60,000 bases of DNA, taken from contig NC_088319.1 in assembly GCF_910592395.1 (NCBI RefSeq), positions 15,936,001-15,996,000 of the forward strand, written 5' to 3'. The stretch comes from Lineus longissimus. Lineage: Eukaryota > Nemertea > Pilidiophora > Heteronemertea > Lineidae. Under the pieces are notes generated by a model that ran no database searches, was not told the origin of the DNA, and worked only from the letters and a program-made list of their open reading frames with translations. This document shows, in pieces, positions 49,285 through 59,515 of the stretch. Position 1 is the first letter of the stretch, and the number at the start of each line of letters is the position of its first letter. A program made the position numbers and the translations under genes.

Positions 49285-50780
49285 AAAAACTCGTAATGTA
49301 CAAACTGCAACTGAAAATATCGATAGGTTTAAATCCTCGAATCCTCCCCACCGAAACTCATATTGACAATATATTGATTTTTCACAATATACTGCCACTA
49401 GTGATTTATTTGCATATAGTTTGATTACTTCTAAATGCGCAAACACCTCTGGTGATAAAACCTGAATACATCCTCCTGACAAATTGGTTTTTCAATTTCA
49501 ATCATGATGATCTTGTTCCCTGCTAATGTGTTTGGGGCGGCCGCCAATATATTACATATTTTTCCCTTTAGCATTAAAAGTCTGACGTGAGAAAATTGAC
49601 AATGGAGCATATGAGAAGAAATGTACACTGGTCCCTTGAAGTTGAGTGTTTTTTGCCAGTTTTTCCGGGTGTGTTTCGAGGTCAAGCTCACCAATAACAT
49701 TTCAGTTTAATGTTCATGAGAGCAATCCATAATGATAAAATGTCTTGAAAATATAACCTCCGTGACATTTATGAAATATTCACTTATTCCGCCATCAATT
49801 TAACTATAATGGCATCCGAATCGTCCCAGAGGGAGACAAAGCGCTGACAAGAGAAATTATATTGGCGATGCCAAAAATGATCCATTTTCTTAGGTGTTAT
49901 CCTTTATCATCGCAAGATTGCAAAAATACCTTTTCCGAGTTCCCATGAGCATGGATGCGCGGTTGTTGACAAATTCTTTTTTAATGATCTCCATGAATTT
50001 ATTGTGTACTGTTCTTGGGAGGACATGTTTCTGTTATCATTTCAGCATTGTGAATCATGCAATTTAATCGATTTAATTTTAGTCGGCTTTAGAAGTAAAT
50101 GTCCACATCCATTGGGGCCGCAGTGCAAAAACTACTGGGCCGATTTCTTCAAAGTTCGTTTTTTATCAAATCTATTTTTGGGTCCCAAGAGGAATTTTCA
50201 TACATCTCAGTAACCAAAACTAACTCCTTAGATTTTGATAATATCGAACCCCCACGAAGCAGCTCATCAACGGATCAATTAAATTTGTACAGACGGCTCT
50301 TCTTATAGGTTCCATTTGGATAGAAAACCGAATACTTCCTTGTTAATGCAAATATATAATTTCTAATTTACCAATCTAGCCCTCCCACCCACCCATGCTA
50401 GGCTGTCAAATGGAACCAAGGCAAGGCAGCCAGAGTCATCCACCTTGTACCAGGCTACCTTCACTGGGAGTGTGATAATGTCCTTGACCCCTTGACTCTC
50501 CTACTATACATCACTTTAATTACCTGTTTCCAATCATGATATAGCAATTGATACGTGATTTATGAGAAGAAACGTGTCAATGCAATGCAGAAATCTGCTG
50601 ATGACGGCATGGAAGAGCTAGATATCACTCAGATGCAGTTTTTGCCACCGTTTTATGTGTAAATTTGCATGAATTCAATTACTTTTATTAAGAGAGGGTA
50701 GTGAGTAATGATCCTCTCCGTAAAGTCGGCGAGCTTTCTAGTTTGTTTAATCTCCATTTAAATCATCTTAATATTATTTT
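49285..50780. other. Intergenic stretch, nothing recognised
   Basis: Frames at 49431-49700 (minus) and 50004-50308 (plus, two overlapping) lack domains. Confidence 0.4.
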
Positions 50781-50985
50781 GCCCCTTACCTCCATGATCT
50801 CGCAAGAATTCAAGCCGAGCCCGATACACGATCTATTGTCTTTAAACAAAGCCCGCTCGCTCGTGTAAGCGGTCTGAATGCAAGTTGTTCGACTGTCTTG
50901 GAAGGGTTGTCAGGGGAAATCATCTTGGTTACACCGACCCCCACGAAAAAGCTTCATGGGAATCGAGAGGCCTGCGTCTTAACAT
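50781..50985 (-). repeat. Dispersed repeat family R2, copy 3
   Basis: It lies in inverse orientation to copies 2 and 4. The hairpin arms are at 50935-50943 and 50957-50965; read on the minus strand they pair over 9 positions, two of them as T-G wobbles. The tail (plus-strand start) is GCCCCTTACCTCC, equivalent to the purine-rich end of copy 1. Confidence 0.75.
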
Positions 50986-52862
50986 CGATTGATTTGAGAT
51001 TGGACATGATTGGAGTAAGATGTTGTTGATAAGGGTGTCTGACCTCTGCGACGCGTTATCAGTGAAATAAGCTTTTGTTCGGATTCATCACGTAGGTTAT
51101 TGAGACCCTTCCATTCACTTTATTCACAACATCCAAGAATGCTTTTACGGTCCCTTGTAGTGTGTTGCTTCAAGCTGCTTTCCATGGCAACCTCGCTGGA
51201 TTAAAAGACTACCCTGACTAGTTCCTTAAAATAGATTATCACTATTCGATTTCATTTAATCAAATCAGTATAAAACAGTTCTCGACGGACTTGGTGCATC
51301 ATGCTTCACTTAGTCTTACAGACGCTGAAATTAAATGGGATTTTTACTAGAAGCAGAATTAGCCTCTCGCGAGCAAGTGAAGCAGAGGATGACAAGTAGA
51401 AGAACCCTTTCATCTAGTTTCCGTAAATCGTATTGGTAAATGTTTTAAAAATATATCAGGAGAAATAGATGCCGAGAAAATAACTTGGGCTGGGATGTTT
51501 GACAATTTTCACTCATCTTAAGCTTATTTGTACAAAATGTCAGAGCGAGTTGTTAAAAAGCATAAATGGTCACAAGGTGTGGTAGTCACCGACAAAGCAC
51601 GCACGGTCAGTCGTCCGCCTCGTTACGCTTCAGCGCAACACAATGGAATCGGGATATGTCTACTTGGGTAATAGAGCGGCGCCCCGATTCACCGTAATCA
51701 GCTTATCTCATATCCCCTTTGTTCAATGCGTAGCAGGTCGCGTGAACCACCACAGTGGTAAGCCAATCAGATTGCACTGATTCAAATGGGTCATGGGGTT
51801 GCGAAATAGGTCGTTTGCACACAGCACAGGTTTGATACATTTGATATTGTGGGCAGGGTTGAGATTTAATCTATCATGAATATAGATTTACACCCAACAT
51901 GTCGAATTTTAATAAACAATATATACTACCAATAATCATCTCTGCAAGTGCATTTCATTATTTTCTGTTTCTCGCAGCATTTTTAAGACCTACAAATTTC
52001 ATTTCAAGCGTGAACCGCCCATACATCACGAGATTACTTCCTTTGAATATAGCAGAAAACCAAAGTGGACATCAGCGCTGGTAGGCTACTTTTGCTAGTG
52101 CACTTATGATTGATTAAACTATGGAAGAAATCGGAAGAATTTGCGGCGACAACCTAATTGAATTGTTCTTTAAAGCGAGAACTCCCACAAAGTGTTGCAG
52201 CGAGAGAAAAAATGTAATTCACTCTGGGTCCGCGAGATATAGACTGGAGCCAATGGTCAATTAATTGGCTAATACCCTTGTGGTATGATTGCCGACCGAT
52301 TACTGAGAGCATCTTGAATTATTAAGGACCGTGAGCTGATGTCTTTTCCGGCTCGAGCATGTAAAGAATACAGGCCGAAGATCCCGATAAGATTCTTTTA
52401 TAAAATTCCTCAATCCTTAGTTTCGATGTGTAGATGATCTTCACATGATTCTAAGTTAAGATCGTGCCGGAGAATCTTACACGAATCTTGTCGTAACGGA
52501 ACATGTACATGTAGGTCTACTTGTTTATTGTATAAGAAACTCGATTTGAAGATCATGCGATCATATTATATTCGATGACGCATGACACAAATAAAAAGTG
52601 CTCTAATAAGAGGGTTTCTTTAGAGAACACATCTCATAAACAGTAACCCAAAACCTTCAAACCGAAAAGGGCCATTAACTTCAGTATCAGAGTCGAGTTG
52701 CATCATAAATCTATGGTTACATGCATTAGAAATGCACGTCAGTGAAATTTTGCTTAGGCAACATTTCCATTAATTCTGTCATTATCATCCATTACCTCAG
52801 TCGATAAAAGACTAATTTAATCTACGTCAGTTGTCTTAGTCATCAAGGAGCAAAATACTTTC
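50986..52862. other. Intergenic stretch, nothing recognised
   Basis: A+T-rich. One 61-codon plus-strand frame (51899-52084) has a hydrophobic patch but no domain. Confidence 0.4.
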
Positions 52863-53225
52863 ATGCATCCTAAATATACCAGAGCTAAAATAACATATTG
52901 CGACGGACATCTTTCGCATTGTCTCTTCTTGGCGTTTTCAGATGCACTGACAAATGGCTGCCGATTGCACTTGACAGCGACAAACGGAAAGGAGGTCACA
53001 GTCCGACACGGAAACGGTCAAAAACGTTACGGTATACCGCGACAAGCTGTCTGGGTCAACACAGTGCAATCCAATCCCAGGCGCCGATTCGAAGCATCTT
53101 ATCGTCACCCTCATAATACAAACGCCCAAGTCATTTTTTTGGCCAAATTGATGGTCAGCTCTTTACCATGGGCCACCTGTGGTAAACGTGCGCCTAACTC
53201 AATGGGTGATATGAATAAAGACTAG
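52863..53225 (+). pseudogene. Possible DDE-transposase fragment
   Basis: An ATG-initiated 120-codon frame contains DGHLSH about 14 residues in, resembling the DGH.SH block around the second catalytic Asp in pogo/Tigger-type (DDE_1) transposases. The LPPH.TH.LQPLD stretch that normally follows is absent and the rest is unrecognisable, so it is a degenerate fragment at best. The last seven codons lie in the left arm of the perfect inverted repeat at 53202-53237. Confidence 0.28.
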
Positions 53226-53323
53226 CAAATGCTTTTATCTAAAACTCCATGTACATTTACACTAGGCCTTTCTGTACAAAATTGAAGTAAAAGCATTTGC
53301 TAGTCTTTATTCATATCACCCAT
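53202..53323. repeat. Perfect 36-bp inverted repeat with 50-bp spacer
   Basis: Arms at 53202-53237 and 53288-53323 are exact reverse complements (36 of 36), beginning ATGGGTGATATGAATAAAG on the left arm. Sequence outside the arms is not complementary. A transcript would form a very stable hairpin. Perfect arms imply a recent origin or continuing homogenisation. Confidence 0.95.
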
Positions 53324-53362
53324 CGTCTCATCTCCTGGTGTGAGAAGGAAGGTCAATGGAAC

Positions 53363-53474
53363 AACTGCCTAAGTCAAGCTTGTGCCTTAATGCCTAAATC
53401 AAACAAATGTAAAACTGCCTAAGTCAAGTTTGGGACTTAGGCTGTTTTACCTTATGCCTAAATCAAACAAATGT
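53363..53474. repeat. Short tandem repeat, two units
   Basis: Both units contain AACTGCCTAAGTCAAG and ATGCCTAAATCAAACAAATG; the second has an extra 13-bp insertion. Each unit also holds CCTAAGTC-like and GACTTAGG-like inverted pieces. Confidence 0.85.
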
Positions 53475-53476
53475 GA

Positions 53477-53875
53477 CTTAGGAAGTATTACATCAAGCAA
53501 CATGGCCGCCAGAAACAGCACACTATATTGTGGCATCAATTTCTTTCAGGTAAATGCTCTAAACAGAGAGAAGGGGAGAAACCGTTCTTGCACGATTGGT
53601 TGAAGGACCTGCCAACAGAGGATTCTCATCATGCCTGGAACGAGCTCACCTTAACCGGGACTAAAAGGACAGCTGAGTCGAATGGAGTCCGAGCAGTTGG
53701 CGTAACCCACTTTAGCGAGGTTTTTAATGAGGAAAAGTACTCCGTGTTCATTCCACGGAAAGACCAGTGTGATGTGTGTGTATCCTTTAAGCAAGGAGAT
53801 ATGGTTACTCGTCCCTTCCACGAAACCATCGGTACCAGGTTCAGGCCTATTGATCAGCTTTTTTCTTACATGTAA
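53477..53875 (+). pseudogene. Transposon-derived ORF fragment (KDQCDxC type)
   Basis: A frame open for 132 codons without an ATG near its start; a TTTCTTTCAG acceptor-like site at 53541-53550 suggests an exon start there, and CAT|GTAAGG at the end resembles a donor. The peptide contains DWLKDLP, then about 50 residues on FIPRKDQCDVCVSFKQG. An FxP(R/K)KDQCDxC block is typical of a widespread group of transposon-derived proteins in animal genomes, in which the CxxC lies between an N-terminal domain and an RNase-H-like catalytic domain. The catalytic part is missing downstream, so this is a truncated relic or one exon. I cannot name the superfamily with confidence. Confidence 0.55.
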
Positions 53876-53879
53876 GGTC

Positions 53880-55287
53880 GCAGTTGGCTATATAGTTGGC
53901 GTGTTTCAATGGAGTCGCAGGAGAGGTGACAAGTATATATGTCTTATGGTAGCGTCCACAGTTTCTCACGGCGTGTTGGTGACTGCTGGCTCAATTTATG
54001 TGTATAGTCTGTCCATCCTGTGAACCAACCAGGAATAATCTCCGAAAATGAGATTATGTCCGTGCATACATGATTTCATTATCAACCACAACTGTCGTCA
54101 ATACCAAGGCTATGTCGGGTTAGAAGGAACTCCCCTGTTGCTGAAGGAGACTTTAGATTACTTCTGATTGTCTCACAAGATAGGAATACTTCATGAGACA
54201 ATATATCTTGTTATGACCTTGAGCAGAGAAGGAGACAGCCGGCGCCGTGTGACATTATAAACTGTCCTCATAAGATACAGTCCTTGACGGAAATTTTCTA
54301 AAACGCGTTCAAGACGCAGATCTACCTGATTCGAAACAATTAATAGTGCATTACAAAGAATTCGATTGATTTGATTAAATCATAATTAGTGTCTTCAAAA
54401 TGAACTGATTCATGTCATTAGGACCATGAAGGCTTACAAGGAGCTGCGTCCGTTTTTCTCCGATTTGGAGCGTCTTTGATTTAGGTCTTGGATGTTTCAC
54501 TCGTGTAAGTATCTGGCTCTCGGTCAATAATACCGACTACCTTGTCTACACGGCGTAATTGTGCTGTTGTCCCGAGAGCATTTTGGGACTACCTCTGGGT
54601 GATTTAAGAGACAAGAATGTCAAAGATGTCAGTCTTATCATTACCGTAGCTAACTAATGATTAATGATGTGAAAACCGATTTCATCATCATGCTTCTCAA
54701 GAACAGGGCTAGTTTCTTAATTAGCGTTTGAGGCAAACGCCCGAGTATGAGCTAGGTCGAGCGTTATTTTCTTCAATAAATTTTCGATAGTAGCGTTGGA
54801 ATTTTATGTCAACGCTACTGCAAACGTCGATCGAGCAACCGGTGCCGAACTCATCATAGTTGAGATATTAACACATTATTTGAAGTTGTTGTAATCGATG
54901 TTTCAGTCAAGTTAAAACGTCAACGGAATATCGGGTGTGGTTTGAGTAAAACATGAAGACATGTGTTCTACGGGATTTCGCTTGCTCGTGTCTCGTGTCG
55001 CAATATCCTAATGGTATCGCTTGACGAGCTGCAATGTCTTAAGTGTAAGGGTTAATTGCACAATATTTCTCATAAACATAGGAGCATCTTATAAAAATAC
55101 GTACAGATTACGATAACATTATTTGATTGATCACATATCACGCTGGGTATTGATATAACCATGAAGCAATGTGATTAGTTCTATGCCTTAATGTACATCC
55201 AACTTATTCATTATAAAGAACTATTAGGGCCGATATGCTGACGAACTCTTTGTGTTGATCAGAGCTCCTTCAATGCAGCACTATACA
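53880..55287. other. Downstream of transposon relic, nothing recognised
   Basis: No continuation of the transposase domain was found in any frame. The remainder is A+T-rich noncoding DNA. Confidence 0.4.
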
Positions 55288-55432
55288 TTATTTGCCGAAG
55301 CCGATTAGGCCTATCAACCACCCTGAAAGCCGTTTCGTGGTGGCCGATGTTAGCTAGATTTGTCCTGATGACCCTTTAGGACTGTAGAACAATGGAAATT
55401 TAGGCCTAGGTCTGAGCGGGCTGTTTCCGTCC
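55288..55432 (+). repeat. Dispersed repeat family R2, copy 4, 3' truncated
   Basis: It matches copy 2 from the hairpin through GTAGAACAATGG and TTTAGGCCTAGG, then diverges after GCGGGCTG. The hairpin arms have changed together at one position (CCACC with GGTGG, where copy 2 has CCCC with GGGG). Confidence 0.7.
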
Positions 55433-55439
55433 TATACGT

Positions 55440-56236
55440 TACGAGAGAAGTATGCAACCCATGTAACGTCATAAAATTCTAACAACATTTGACGAATCAT
55501 GCAATACACTGTTACATTTTATAAAGTTGAAATGTCGGCACACAAAACAAATTATCATAAATTTATCTCACCTCATCACTACAAATACTACTGCTTGTAC
55601 AAACACGGCGATCTACAACCCCTGTTATTTTCAAAGCCCTAAATTTCTGTGAGAAATAGTTTCAGAAAACTTCTATCGGTAGCAATAATTGATTTACAGA
55701 CAATCAGAGCGGATTTTAATTTTCTCGCGAAAATATTGGGCTCCCGAAAACATAGGGGTTACAGTTTCTAGGCACTAACCTTTTCTTTTTCCAGAAATGC
55801 GAAATATCCTACTTCTTCTGGTAATTATGGCTTACGACAACGTTTAAGAAGTGCTCAGCCTGATCTGCCCAAACTCACTGCCCCTTTTGCAAGTCGCGAA
55901 CATTAATAACAAGTTATAGCACGAGACGCTAGGTCACGTGGCTTGGCGACAATCGGAAGATTCTCAGGACATCGTCAGACGTGCCATCGATCGCCTTCCT
56001 TACCCTGTTAGATCAAACAGCGAGGACAGAGCCTGTTGTTTCGGCTGGATCATAGTTTCGACGCCTTGCTGCCTACAGAGTACATCTACCACTATCTAAG
56101 AGGTTGGTGTGACAGCAAGCAGTAGTACGAATGATATGCCATGGATACAATCCGTCTTTTATTGACAACCAACTTTATCGAACACATATCTGACATTTTC
56201 TGACATTGTTGTGGAATTTTCTCTCACTGCGATTCT
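55440..56236. other. 3' flank of the receptor gene
   Basis: Noncoding. On the minus strand an AATAAA at 56158-56163 lies about 75 nt past the receptor stop codon and is the likely polyadenylation signal. A G+C-richer patch at about 55920-56100 is open for about 55 codons on the plus strand without an ATG or a domain. Confidence 0.45.
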
Positions 56237-57256
56237 TCAGTGAGATTTATTTTGCACCAGGCGGACAACATCCCTTCTAAAAGATTCGCTGACAATGAAA
56301 AAGATAAAGAAATTGACACAGAAATTCAAAGAAGTTAAATAATAAGATACGTAGAAGCTAAGCTCCCTTACCCGCGGATGGCTGAGCGCTACATCGGGTA
56401 AAACATAGCTCCAGACTAAGTCTTCCAGCGGGTAACACGCCATGAGAACTATGAAGGTGAACGCTACGACCAGCAGCATTACAGTCAAATTTTGCTCCTG
56501 CGTTTCTTTTTTCTTGCTCGAGCCCCCCTCTTCAATGTTCCCCAACTCTTTAGCACTTCGTCTGAATTTGACCAAGATGCAACTGTTTAATATAAGGACT
56601 AAGACAGGCGCACTGTAATTCACAATAGAGTAGTAAAACAGTAAAATGAAGTCCTCAAACCACGTTGGAAAGTCGGAAGGATTGACACAAGATTCCGTGT
56701 GCAGATTCGTCTCGTCTTTTTTATAGTATTTCCAGAGTTTCACCATGTTAAACAAAAGATGGAAGATAACGTTAAAGGCGTACAGTGCTCTGGCCTTCGC
56801 GAGGGTGCACCAAAGGGCAGCTTTTAAAGGAAAGCACACGGCAACGAAACGGTCGATGGAGATAATCACAACGTTCCAAACAGCGATGCCAAAACATGTA
56901 AATAACAAATAGTTGTACTCTTTACAAAGAAAGTTGCCAAAGTTAACGAAAGCATTTTCAAAACGGGACAAAATCAACCGTTGGGTATCGCCAATCAAAC
57001 ATATTGCGATATCTCCGAGGGCGAGCGCACGGAAGTGGTATGACATGACGACGCTGCGCCGCTCTCTTATGCGCAGGGTCATGGTGATCAGGGTCAGCGT
57101 ATTCCCGACGAAGCCCAGCAAAAGAACAACACAAGGAACATAGAAATTGAATATTGCTATCAAGGTGTCCAACAGGAAGTCGTTGGGTTGTTCGATAGAG
57201 GCGGGCACGGTCGTTTCGGTACTGGCCCACGTACTTCCTGGCGTAATTTCACCCAT
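56237..57256 (-). CDS. Class A (rhodopsin-like) GPCR, peptide-receptor-like, paralogue 1
   Basis: This intronless frame of 339 aa encodes a plasma-membrane receptor with seven hydrophobic segments: about 32-58, 70-95, 108-140, 153-175, 201-230, 256-285 and 299-322. Landmarks are GN at 51-52 (TM1), LALGD at 78-82 with Asp82 (TM2), Cys111 and Cys190 for the extracellular disulfide, Asp135-Arg136-Phe137 (a DRF version of DRY), Pro217 in TM5 and Pro276 in TM6. The toggle tryptophan of TM6 is replaced (ACYP), the TM4 tryptophan is missing, and NPxxY reads NFFIF. A helix 8 FRRD follows. NF at the NP position is common in FMRFamide-receptor-like invertebrate GPCRs, which suggests a peptide ligand; the ligand itself is unknown. 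The ATG has strong context (ACAATGG). Its nearest relative is the adjacent paralogue. Length is usual for the class. Confidence 0.93.
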   Translation of the reverse strand: MGEITPGSTWASTETTVPASIEQPNDFLLDTLIAIFNFYVPCVVLLLGFVGNTLTLITMTLRIRERRSVVMSYHFRALALGDIAICLIGDTQRLILSRFENAFVNFGNFLCKEYNYLLFTCFGIAVWNVVIISIDRFVAVCFPLKAALWCTLAKARALYAFNVIFHLLFNMVKLWKYYKKDETNLHTESCVNPSDFPTWFEDFILLFYYSIVNYSAPVLVLILNSCILVKFRRSAKELGNIEEGGSSKKKETQEQNLTVMLLVVAFTFIVLMACYPLEDLVWSYVLPDVALSHPRVRELSFYVSYYLTSLNFCVNFFIFFIVSESFRRDVVRLVQNKSH

Positions 57257-57575
57257 TGTCGCGGCGGCAATGGCGGGTCCTTACAGCATTAAGACCATGA
57301 CGTCCTCCTCAGAAACATATGGCGATCGATGCTTCCGTTCCTGCGCTTGCAAGTTGAAGACCATAAAGCACCAACGTATCTGATGTTGCCAATTCCCTGT
57401 ACTGGTGCTTTGGTAACAGAGATGATTCATAATGATTAACAGGAAGGTTACGCACGCGCATTTGTTCAAAAATAGAATCTGATCAGATACAGATACAGAT
57501 ATAGTGAGTCAAATATATACGATATTATAAATAGCTTACTCTTACAAACACAATCTGACGACGACGTATCCGGTG
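57257..57575 (-). promoter_or_regulatory. Duplicated 5' flank of receptor paralogue 1
   Basis: This flank is recognisably homologous to 59071-59515 upstream of paralogue 2. Shared blocks include GCGCATTTGTTCAAAAATA, CAGATACAGATA and AATAGCTTACTC. It therefore belongs to the duplicated unit and probably holds the promoter and 5' UTR. A TATTTATAATA stretch on the minus strand near 57523-57534 could serve as a TATA element; this is an inference. Confidence 0.55.
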
Positions 57576-58032
57576 CATTCTCCGCGGCCAATAGTGGCAT
57601 ATCTACGATGGCTATTTATGACTTATAACGTGCATATCAGACTGCCCCACCTAGCAGCTAAATGTGAAACTAGTATCTATTGCGCACACAGTGGGATAAT
57701 CAAGAACTACCGTGTGTGGTATAAAGTGGTTATGTTCATATGAGTGGAAGTTGTGTTGACTGATAATGCATGCTTTCAGTAATGAGAAATGCTTTTTTGG
57801 TGAATGTAGGACAATCATTTTGAGTGTGCCAAGACGGAACAAGCCCATCATGTATTCGTGGTCGAGACCATGTATTGAAGTAAACCAAATCATTTTGAAT
57901 TAGTTTAAAAGTATTTGGTCTTCGAATACGGTATTCCCATAAAGGACAGGTTTGCGTGACTTCTAGTGATCGTTGTCGTATCGGGCTCGAAATAGACAGA
58001 AGAAAAAAACTGCACATATTGGATTGAAATTA
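57576..58032. other. Spacer between the receptor genes
   Basis: This lies between the end of the duplicated flank of paralogue 1 and the stop codon of paralogue 2. Short minus-strand frames (57651-58017) have no domain. Homology between the two units ends almost exactly at the stop codons, so this DNA is unique. Confidence 0.5.
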
Positions 58033-59070
58033 TCATTGCAATCTATCAAACCAACATGGTTTATTCTTCACCAGGCGGACAACATCCCTTCTAAAAGATT
58101 CGCTGACCAAGAAAAATATATAGAAATTGACACATGAATTGACAGTTGTTGAATAATACGATACGTAGAAGCTAAGCTCCCTTACCCGCGGATGGCTGAG
58201 CGCTACATCGGGTATAACATAGCTCCAGACTAAGTCTTCCAGCGGGTAATACGCCATGAGGACTATGAAGGTGAACGCTACGACCAGAAGCATTACAGTC
58301 AAATTTTGCTCCTGCGTTTCTTTTTTCTTGCTCGCGCCCCCCTCTTCAAGGTTCCCTAACTCTTTAGCACTTCGTCTGAATTTGACCAAGATGCAACTGT
58401 TTAATATAAGGACTAAGACAGGCGCACTGTAATTCACAATAGAGTAGTAAAACAGTAAGATGAAGTCCTCAAACCATGCTGGAAAGTCGGAAGGATTGAC
58501 ACAAGATTCCGTGTGCAGATTCGTCTCGTCTTTTTTATAGTATTTCCAGAGTTTCACCATGTTAAACAAAAGATGGAAGATAACGTTAAAGGCGTACAGT
58601 GCTCTGGCCTTAGCGAGGGTGCACCAAAGGGCAGCTTTTAAAGGAAAGCACACGGCAACGAAACGGTCGATGGAGATGATCACAACGTTCCAGACAGCGA
58701 TGCCAAAACATGTAAATAACAAATAGTTGTACTCTTTACAAAGGAAGTTGCCAAAGTTAACGAAAGCATTTTCAAAACGGGACAAAATCAACCGTTGAGT
58801 ATCGCCAATCAAACATATTGCGATATCTCCGAGGGCGAGCGCACGGAAGTGGTATGACATGACGACACTGCGCCGCTCTCTTATACGCAGGGTCATGGTG
58901 ATCAGGGTCAGCGTATTCCCGACGAAGCCCAGCAAAAGAACAACACAGGGAACATAGAAATTGAATATAGCTATCAAGGTGTCCAACAGGAAGTCGTTGT
59001 GTTGTTCGACAGAGGCGGGCACGGTCGTTTCGGTACTGGCCCACGTACTTCCGGGCGTAATTTCACCCAT
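58033..59070 (-). CDS. Class A (rhodopsin-like) GPCR, peptide-receptor-like, paralogue 2
   Basis: An intronless frame of 345 aa collinear with paralogue 1, with the same landmarks: GN 51-52, Asp82, Cys111/Cys190, DRF 135-137, Pro217, Pro276. Over 335 aligned residues 14 differ (about 96% identity), and six of these fall between 307 and 321 in TM7, where this copy reads STTVNSCVNFYIFFL. At the TM6 toggle position it has Tyr274 (AYYP) where the paralogue has Cys. The C-terminus is longer and carries Cys339, a possible palmitoylation site. The start ATG is in the same context as paralogue 1. It is oriented head-to-tail with its twin, about 0.8 kb from that gene's start. It is presumed to act in the plasma membrane through G proteins. 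I saw no AATAAA close downstream, only one inside the last codons. Confidence 0.93.
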   Translation of the reverse strand: MGEITPGSTWASTETTVPASVEQHNDFLLDTLIAIFNFYVPCVVLLLGFVGNTLTLITMTLRIRERRSVVMSYHFRALALGDIAICLIGDTQRLILSRFENAFVNFGNFLCKEYNYLLFTCFGIAVWNVVIISIDRFVAVCFPLKAALWCTLAKARALYAFNVIFHLLFNMVKLWKYYKKDETNLHTESCVNPSDFPAWFEDFILLFYYSIVNYSAPVLVLILNSCILVKFRRSAKELGNLEEGGASKKKETQEQNLTVMLLVVAFTFIVLMAYYPLEDLVWSYVIPDVALSHPRVRELSFYVSYYSTTVNSCVNFYIFFLVSESFRRDVVRLVKNKPCWFDRLQ

Positions 59071-59515
59071 TGTCGCGGCGGCAGTGGCAGATCCTTAATA
59101 CAGCATTAAGACCATGACGCCTTGCTCAGAAACATATCGCGACCGACGCTTCCATTAACCAGGTTTACCCCAATGAGAGATGGAGCCCGACTGCTGACTG
59201 CCTCATTCACTGTCAACCCATATCCGACAATAGTGGGACCAACTGTTTTCAATGTATCATGGTTCATCATTTCTGATCCTGCGCATGCTAGTTGAATGTC
59301 AATAAGCACCAACGCATCTGCTGTTGCCAAAAGTCCTTGCATGTACTAGTGCTTCGGTAACAGAGATGAATTAGAATTATGTCTAAACAGGAAAGTTGCG
59401 CGCGCGCATTTGTTCAAAAATAAGATTTGATCTGATACAGATACGGTGACTCAAATATACGATAATATTAATAGCTTACTCGTTCAAACACATACTGACG
59501 TAAACGTATCGGTGT
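59071..59515 (-). promoter_or_regulatory. Duplicated 5' flank of receptor paralogue 2
   Basis: Homologous to 57257-57575 but about 123 bp longer, because 59154-59276 has no counterpart there. Downstream and upstream blocks align well on each side of the extra segment. A 78-codon minus-strand frame (59106-59342) spans the extra DNA but has no domain. Confidence 0.55.

Noticed and set aside
55360-55410. Hammerhead-ribozyme-like pieces (CTGATGA and GAAA) in R2 copy 4
   Set aside because: The intervening sequence does not form stem II, and the other R2 copies do not keep either core motif.
58772-59044. 90-codon frame inside the receptor, with a twin at 56958-57230
   Set aside because: It is an out-of-frame shadow of the GPCR coding sequence and is conserved only because the genes are duplicates.
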